A stretch of 64,000 nt of DNA from Sipunculus nudus. Taxonomy: Eukaryota; Annelida; Sipuncula; Golfingiida; Sipunculidae. The stretch covers positions 21,612,058 through 21,676,057 of the forward strand of contig CM049310.1 in the NCBI GenBank assembly GCA_026874595.1. Direction: 5' to 3'. Under the pieces are notes generated by a model. It did no database searches. It worked only from the letters and a program-made list of their open reading frames with translations, and had not been told where the DNA came from. Shown here piece by piece: positions 1-64,000 of this stretch. The translations under genes and the position numbers were made by a program. Numbering within the stretch: position 1 is the stretch's first letter; every line of letters begins with the position of its first letter.

Positions 1-2231
1 GCTTTGGGTATCAGGTGTCGCCACCATCTGTGACGGACGCTCCTCTGACCACATCTCGCGCCTGTTTCTGTTACTGCGTCGCCACATGTGCAGTGCTTTA
101 CGGCTGTCCTCACGCCTGGACAAATCATCGTTTCCCGCGCCCAGAAAGGACTCGCACGGGAGGGAAGTGGGCACTGGGACGAAGTAGTGGTCGGCCATGA
201 CGCATGGCAGTTTCCTCGAGTCGCATTTAGTAAAGGAATTACATAACTTGATGTTATTTTGCTAACATCTCCCTTTGACTTTGTATGTGTTCCTTCTCAA
301 CTGCCTTTCAGTTATTATCACATAACAAAGACATATTTCATTTGTATTAAAGAGCAGTTATAATTTTCAAAGGTTTGTTGCAATAACGCGATCTCTCTCA
401 TTATCAGGATTGAAATACCCCTCATGACGTCACGAGATTTACAATGGTATTTAAGATGGCTACTGGACTCACATCCAAAATAATATTGCCACAAGGCAAA
501 GAAGCACGTGTATAGAAAAGTTTTTCTTTTGGGATAAATACACAATTGATGTTTAAACCCAAATGTCATAAAATATACTTTTTTTCGATAACAAAAACAA
601 CAGAAATATATATCCATGCAAATCTGTCGTTTTGTGCAAAAACTTAATGGAGCATAACATATCAGAAATGTAAACATCCGTAGGGAGTTTCCCAATGAAC
701 CGCCACGATCCAGCCTGAACCTTACACCATGGAGGCAACATCATACACTTGATACTTCCAGGCAGATTTCCTGTATGACATTAACAAGATTAAAAGAATC
801 ACCAGACTCTGTGTAAATAAAATAAACCAAACTATTTTGAAGTGAATACTGTCAAAAGAAGTTTTTTTTTACGTGCAGTGATTAATGCGAGTAAAAAGAT
901 GCCAGGATAAAAACGTTAGTTAAGGTGGGAACCTCTACGTGGCGCCACGTCCACAACAGCCGCACGATGGTTATAAGAACTCGCACCAGCAAAGGACATT
1001 TGTCACCTATCCTTTAGGGTATTTTTTTTTAAATGTCGACTGACCCTGCGATCTTTTTGCATATTCCCGTGATCAATTTCTTGAATGATAAAACAGGGTT
1101 TTTATAACACCCCGGAGTTTTGTACCGCTCGGGAAAATTGTCCAGTGAATCTCGCTGTATATATACGGCTTATCTGCATGTGCATGCAGTGACAATTAAC
1201 GTTCACGTTTTGTGGGAAAATAACTACCAAAGTCAAATACAGACTCATTGCAAATATATCCATGCACAGAATCACCGGCATAACATGGCACGGGCTGATC
1301 CGTATAAATAAATTAATATTGTCAAAATCATAATTAGTCCTTTAATATCACCACACATGCATTAATATCAAGTTTACACACATGCAGAGTTATTTATAAT
1401 TACTAGTATATATTTTGTAATTAGGTATATATTTATTTTCACTTGTGGACCTGCGTAGACACAGTATCTATGGAAGCAATCTATAATTAGTTTACGAGGA
1501 TAATTAAATTCCATGGGTTTATATAAACAAAAGTGACGAAGCACTTCATATAATCGCTTGTTATTCTTTGAGAGAATTATTATTTGAAATTAAAAAGTCA
1601 ATTGATCATGTTAGTATTTGAGTAACTAATTATGAGTCATATTAAAAAAAAAAGAGATCTTGATACAATTGAAATATTCTCAATGTGTAATTCCTTCGAC
1701 ATTAATTGCTATAAAGAAGTGTAATGTTTGAAATACATGTGTGATAAAATAACTCATTGGTTAAAAAATGGGTGATGATGCCTAGTAATTTTAAGCTTGG
1801 TTATTTTCAGACAGCAAAAAAATATAGCCTGTATATTTTCTTTATATATGTGTAATTTGTAATACTAATTGGTGTCATGTTTCTCTACTAGTTTGAGTTA
1901 TACAGTCCAGTGACACGTTATGCAACTCGTGCGGTTCTCCGAGGCGTGTGTAAAACATGTCATCTCTTTGCACAATTCTAACGTATGTAGTTGCTTTACG
2001 TATTTATTTTTACTGCTAATGTACTGAGTATGCATGTAAGCATGCGTGTCAGTCATTGGTCTTATTTAACATATTTATATTTTTCTCTGAAGTCGGTCGT
2101 TAGATTGGTTCAGAGGAAGTAACTGTCAAAGATCTGTATCCACAAAGCACTGAGTCATTTCTGGGGTCGGAGCCAAGTTCATGTCATTACTTCTTGCAGA
2201 GAGCATATATAATATACAGACAAACACGTTA

Positions 2232-2236
<5 letters not shown>

Positions 2237-2272
<36 letters not shown>
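2237..2272. repeat. AT dinucleotide microsatellite
   Basis: A near-pure run of alternating A and T, about 18 units. Confidence 0.95.
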
Positions 2273-2278
<6 letters not shown>

Positions 2279-2327
2279 CATAATTTTCCACTTAAGGTCT
2301 TCACCAGGTCGAATTTAATACTCAAAC

Positions 2328-2328
<1 letters not shown>

Positions 2329-2377
<49 letters not shown>

Positions 2378-2403
2378 CAATATCTATAGATATATATCTA
2401 TAG
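2329..2403. repeat. AT dinucleotide microsatellite with adjacent palindrome
   Basis: About 22 AT units (2329-2373), followed by a perfect 20-base palindrome, CTATAGATATATATCTATAG, at 2384-2403. Confidence 0.9.
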
Positions 2404-3501
2404 TTACAAATGCCATTTTTTTGTATCTATCATTTGTTCCACACAAATGATCATGTTTTGATTTAAAACCTTTTCAATTAAGGTCTCAGGTAACATCACA
2501 TTTAATTGCAGTTTATATAAATACATACATATGCAATTGGTATTCGAAGAATTGTGGTTAATCCTTAGAATTAAGGGACGTATTATATATTTGTAACATG
2601 TTTACGTTTATAATTATATGATAAGAGTTACCCAATCAGGTATACATGTATGTGTAGTTTGTATATATGTACAGAAAATATGATGTAAGCAAATACATAT
2701 ATACCCGTTTGTGCATGCATGAATTATTCGAGATTCCTCGATCTATAAGCATGGAGTGCATTGCAATAACCGTGACAAATGCACGGGGGTCTGCATGGGA
2801 AACAGTATGTATATATATGCACGTATTTTGTGCGTGAGAACTTGCAGAATAATGGATGCACGTGCACGTGAGTGTGTGTAATTTACGGAAGCCATAAATG
2901 CTGACATACCATTCCCACTCCAAAAGCAAATGGTATTTTTTTCTAATAGCATACATTTTGCAGTTTTTGTTATGACTTTCTCTTTTTAATGTGGTATTCA
3001 AATGTCAAGAATGATATAATAATACTATTTATGTTTTATGACCAAGCTCGTAATCATTTGGTGCTTTATACCTCTAATTCGGCAATTATGCCGTGTTAAG
3101 ACCCACTATTCCAGTCATGAAATTAGATGCCGGTATCTTCTTCCAAGGCATTGTCATTCATTCATTTGTTTATAAAACAAAAGCTACGGTGCATTCATGT
3201 AACATTTTTTTAACATAGAATTTCTTACCAAATGAAAACTGAGTAAATCCTATAAAATGCATGAAAATTTGTGAATCAACAACTGTCGGTGTTGTAAAAA
3301 AATTCATATATCGCCTTTGTGTATGCCATGGGTTCACAGTTATATATGTATATATATCGCATGCATGTGGACCATATTTTCAGACCACAACATGGACACT
3401 ACTGGCAAGAAATATTAAAACTCAAGTGAATTGCATGCATATATTTTTATATAGTTTTGGTATTTATTTTATGATTGTTCAGTAAGATTATCTTGGTGTA
3501 A

Positions 3502-3528
3502 AATAATAATAATAATATAATAATAATG

Positions 3529-3561
<33 letters not shown>

Positions 3562-3617
3562 TTAATAATAATAATATTAATAATAATAATATAATAACAT
3601 AATAATAATAATAACAT

Positions 3618-3677
<60 letters not shown>
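3502..3677. repeat. TAA/ATA trinucleotide microsatellite
   Basis: About 175 bases of AAT-type triplets with a few interruptions (ATTAAT and ATAACAT variants). The ends are sharp. It may be the tail of an otherwise lost LINE, but no such element is recognisable beside it. Confidence 0.95.
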
Positions 3678-4329
3678 TGATTTAACTAAAAAAAAAACGA
3701 TATATGCATGCATGACGTTGTATGCAATTTGGACACTTGCATGCTGTTTTCTGATAAAGTATATACTATATATAAGTTATTAGAACTTATACAGAATATA
3801 CTGAAATACATGTAGATGCATTAAAATGAACATAAATGGTTTAAATGGGTAAATTATGGTTATATCTCCTAAACATTGTTTATAAACTGAAAAATAACGG
3901 CGTAGAAATCCCATCCCAGCTTTTTTGGCAGTTGAAAAACTTTGACTATAATTTGATAATATTGTTTTTATGTAGTCAGCATTATATGTGATTTTAAAAA
4001 AATGAAAACAATTTCAATTAAATGAAAGCATACAGATCCCTTTTAGAATAACGACGCGTGTACACTTGAGTTTGTAACTTTGTATATTCAAAATCATTGG
4101 TTAAGGGTTATACCTTTGCCTATACAGCTGAAATACGTAGGCCTTCGCAAACCATTCTACATTTTTTTATATATTATTTTAATTAATATTAATATTAAAG
4201 TTTTTTAAACGTCCGTTTATTTCATCATATGTATTCATGCGATCATTTTGCTCATCCCAACGTTCTCAGGGTCGTTACATGAAACATGATTAATATTTAT
4301 ACGTGATTTAAGCAAACTATGCTGTCCAG

Positions 4330-4930
4330 CGCCTCAAAATTATGATGGGATATCCAGCCATTCACGCTGGTGATGGCCCGCAGCCATGTGTCCGCACGTT
4401 CATATGACCCCAGTGTTTGTCCCTGCAGGCCGCGCGCTTCCCCTGTGTGTTTACTCGCTGTGACCTACTGTACCCCACGCTCAGCATTTGACAATCCTCG
4501 AACGATGTCGGGGGCCCAAGCACGCACCTGCTGCGCCCGTGCAACCACTGATTGACAGAAAACATAGTCCGTCGCTGCTATCGTGTTGTTTCTTAATTGG
4601 CTGATGAAGTGAGCTGAATTATATGTAAAATACCTGTATTATTACTTTAAGTTTGTAAACTGGTTGAAAAAGTGCAATTTGAAAGCATTTGATACTTCTC
4701 TGCAACTTTCTCATCGCGCGCGCATGAATACAACAGAGCCCATTCACCTAACTTTTGTCGGAGTAAGAAAGAGGACTCCAAGAATCTTGGGAGATCAGTG
4801 ACAAACAAGGGAGACAGCCCCGGCCGGGTGATTTCACGCGACCTAGCTGGGAATATATGGATGTACTAATGTCGTGATTTAAGAAAACCCCGTTTGGACC
4901 AAAGGATTTTAATATATACTTGGAGTAACA
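4330..4930 (+). promoter_or_regulatory. putative promoter and 5' UTR of Notch
   Basis: This stretch before the start codon is clearly richer in G, C and CpG than the DNA on either side, notably 4360-4560 and 4710-4850, as expected for a metazoan promoter. It holds an inverted CCAAT box (ATTGG near 4595), a TGATTGACAG site at 4549-4558 and a CTGGGAA core at 4847-4853. No convincing TATA box or initiator was found, so the transcription start is not fixed. Two short upstream reading frames would lie in the 5' UTR if transcription starts before them: 4724-4801 (25 codons) and 4857-4877 (6 codons). Confidence 0.35.
4549..4558 (+). promoter_or_regulatory. PBX/MEIS (TALE homeodomain) consensus decamer TGATTGACAG
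   Basis: An exact TGATTGACAG, the known composite recognition site of PBX with MEIS/PREP, lies about 370 bp upstream of the start codon in the CpG-rich block. An identical decamer in the opposite orientation lies in intron 1 at 7718-7727. Function is inferred from sequence only. Confidence 0.25.
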
Positions 4931-63927
<58,997 letters not shown>

Positions 63928-64000
63928 GTGAGGTAGTCAATCTTGAAGTCATCTTTTCGTTTTCCATAGATCTGCCTTTATGAAAAATTTGTGGTTGCCT

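Larger units (their letters stand above)
1..4329. other. upstream intergenic DNA, no gene recognised
   Basis: The first 240 bases are GC-richer than the rest and carry several CpGs, which could be the edge of another regulatory region or a repeat, but no coding similarity is recognisable. The remainder is AT-rich with microsatellites at 2237-2272, 2329-2373 and 3502-3677. All reading frames here are short and of low complexity. A TGTGGGAA (CSL/Su(H)-type) site lies at 1211-1218, which is within chance expectation. Confidence 0.6.

Noticed and set aside
318-744. Minus-strand open frames of 63-125 codons upstream of Notch
   Set aside because: Low-complexity Phe/Tyr/Cys-rich translations from AT-rich DNA, with no recognisable domain and no splice or promoter context.
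3447-3713. Open frame translating to poly-isoleucine
   Set aside because: It is simply the TAA microsatellite read on the minus strand.

Overview
The window is AT-rich eukaryotic DNA dominated by one gene, the 5' half of a Notch receptor gene on the + strand. All introns are GT-AG. The repeats (long tandem runs carrying AGGTCAAAGGTCAAGGTCAC-type text, elements opening with an AGCTCAGCTGAC hairpin followed by a GTCC microsatellite, and a non-LTR reverse transcriptase with a TAA-repeat tail) resemble those common in marine mollusc genomes. I therefore infer a lophotrochozoan, probably a bivalve mollusc. The species cannot be read from the sequence.

Layout. 1-4.3 kb is upstream intergenic DNA with AT and TAA microsatellites and no recognisable gene. 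About 4.33-4.93 kb is the GC- and CpG-richer putative promoter and 5' UTR. Exon 1 (4931-4997) encodes the start codon and a signal peptide. Intron 1 (11.4 kb) is followed by exon 2 (16378-16456, first half of EGF repeat 1). Intron 2 is 29.9 kb and holds nearly all the mobile DNA: two near-identical ~1.7-1.9 kb elements, a 1.9 kb element with terminal inverted repeats and ~288-bp internal repeats, two copies of a small mariner-like MITE, and a damaged LINE fragment. Exons 3-20 (46326 to about 63927) are packed more tightly and encode EGF repeats 1-27. Several of their introns carry minisatellites or satellites. The gene runs off the right edge.

Stitched together, the 20 exons give an uninterrupted reading frame of about 1,061 codons: signal peptide plus 27 EGF-like repeats. 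These align one to one, in order, with EGF1-EGF27 of vertebrate Notch1, including EGF8-12 (with the ligand-binding EGF11-12 pair), the 'HLDDAC' start of EGF10 and the shortened loop of EGF18. Fifteen introns are phase 1 and four are phase 2; none is phase 0. The remaining EGF repeats, the LNR/HD region, the transmembrane segment and the ankyrin domain must lie beyond 64 kb.

I found no undescribed multi-gene system. The most interesting material is the mobile-element and satellite content of the introns, a pair of PBX/MEIS-type sites near the start of the gene, and the decay pattern of the LINE reverse transcriptase.
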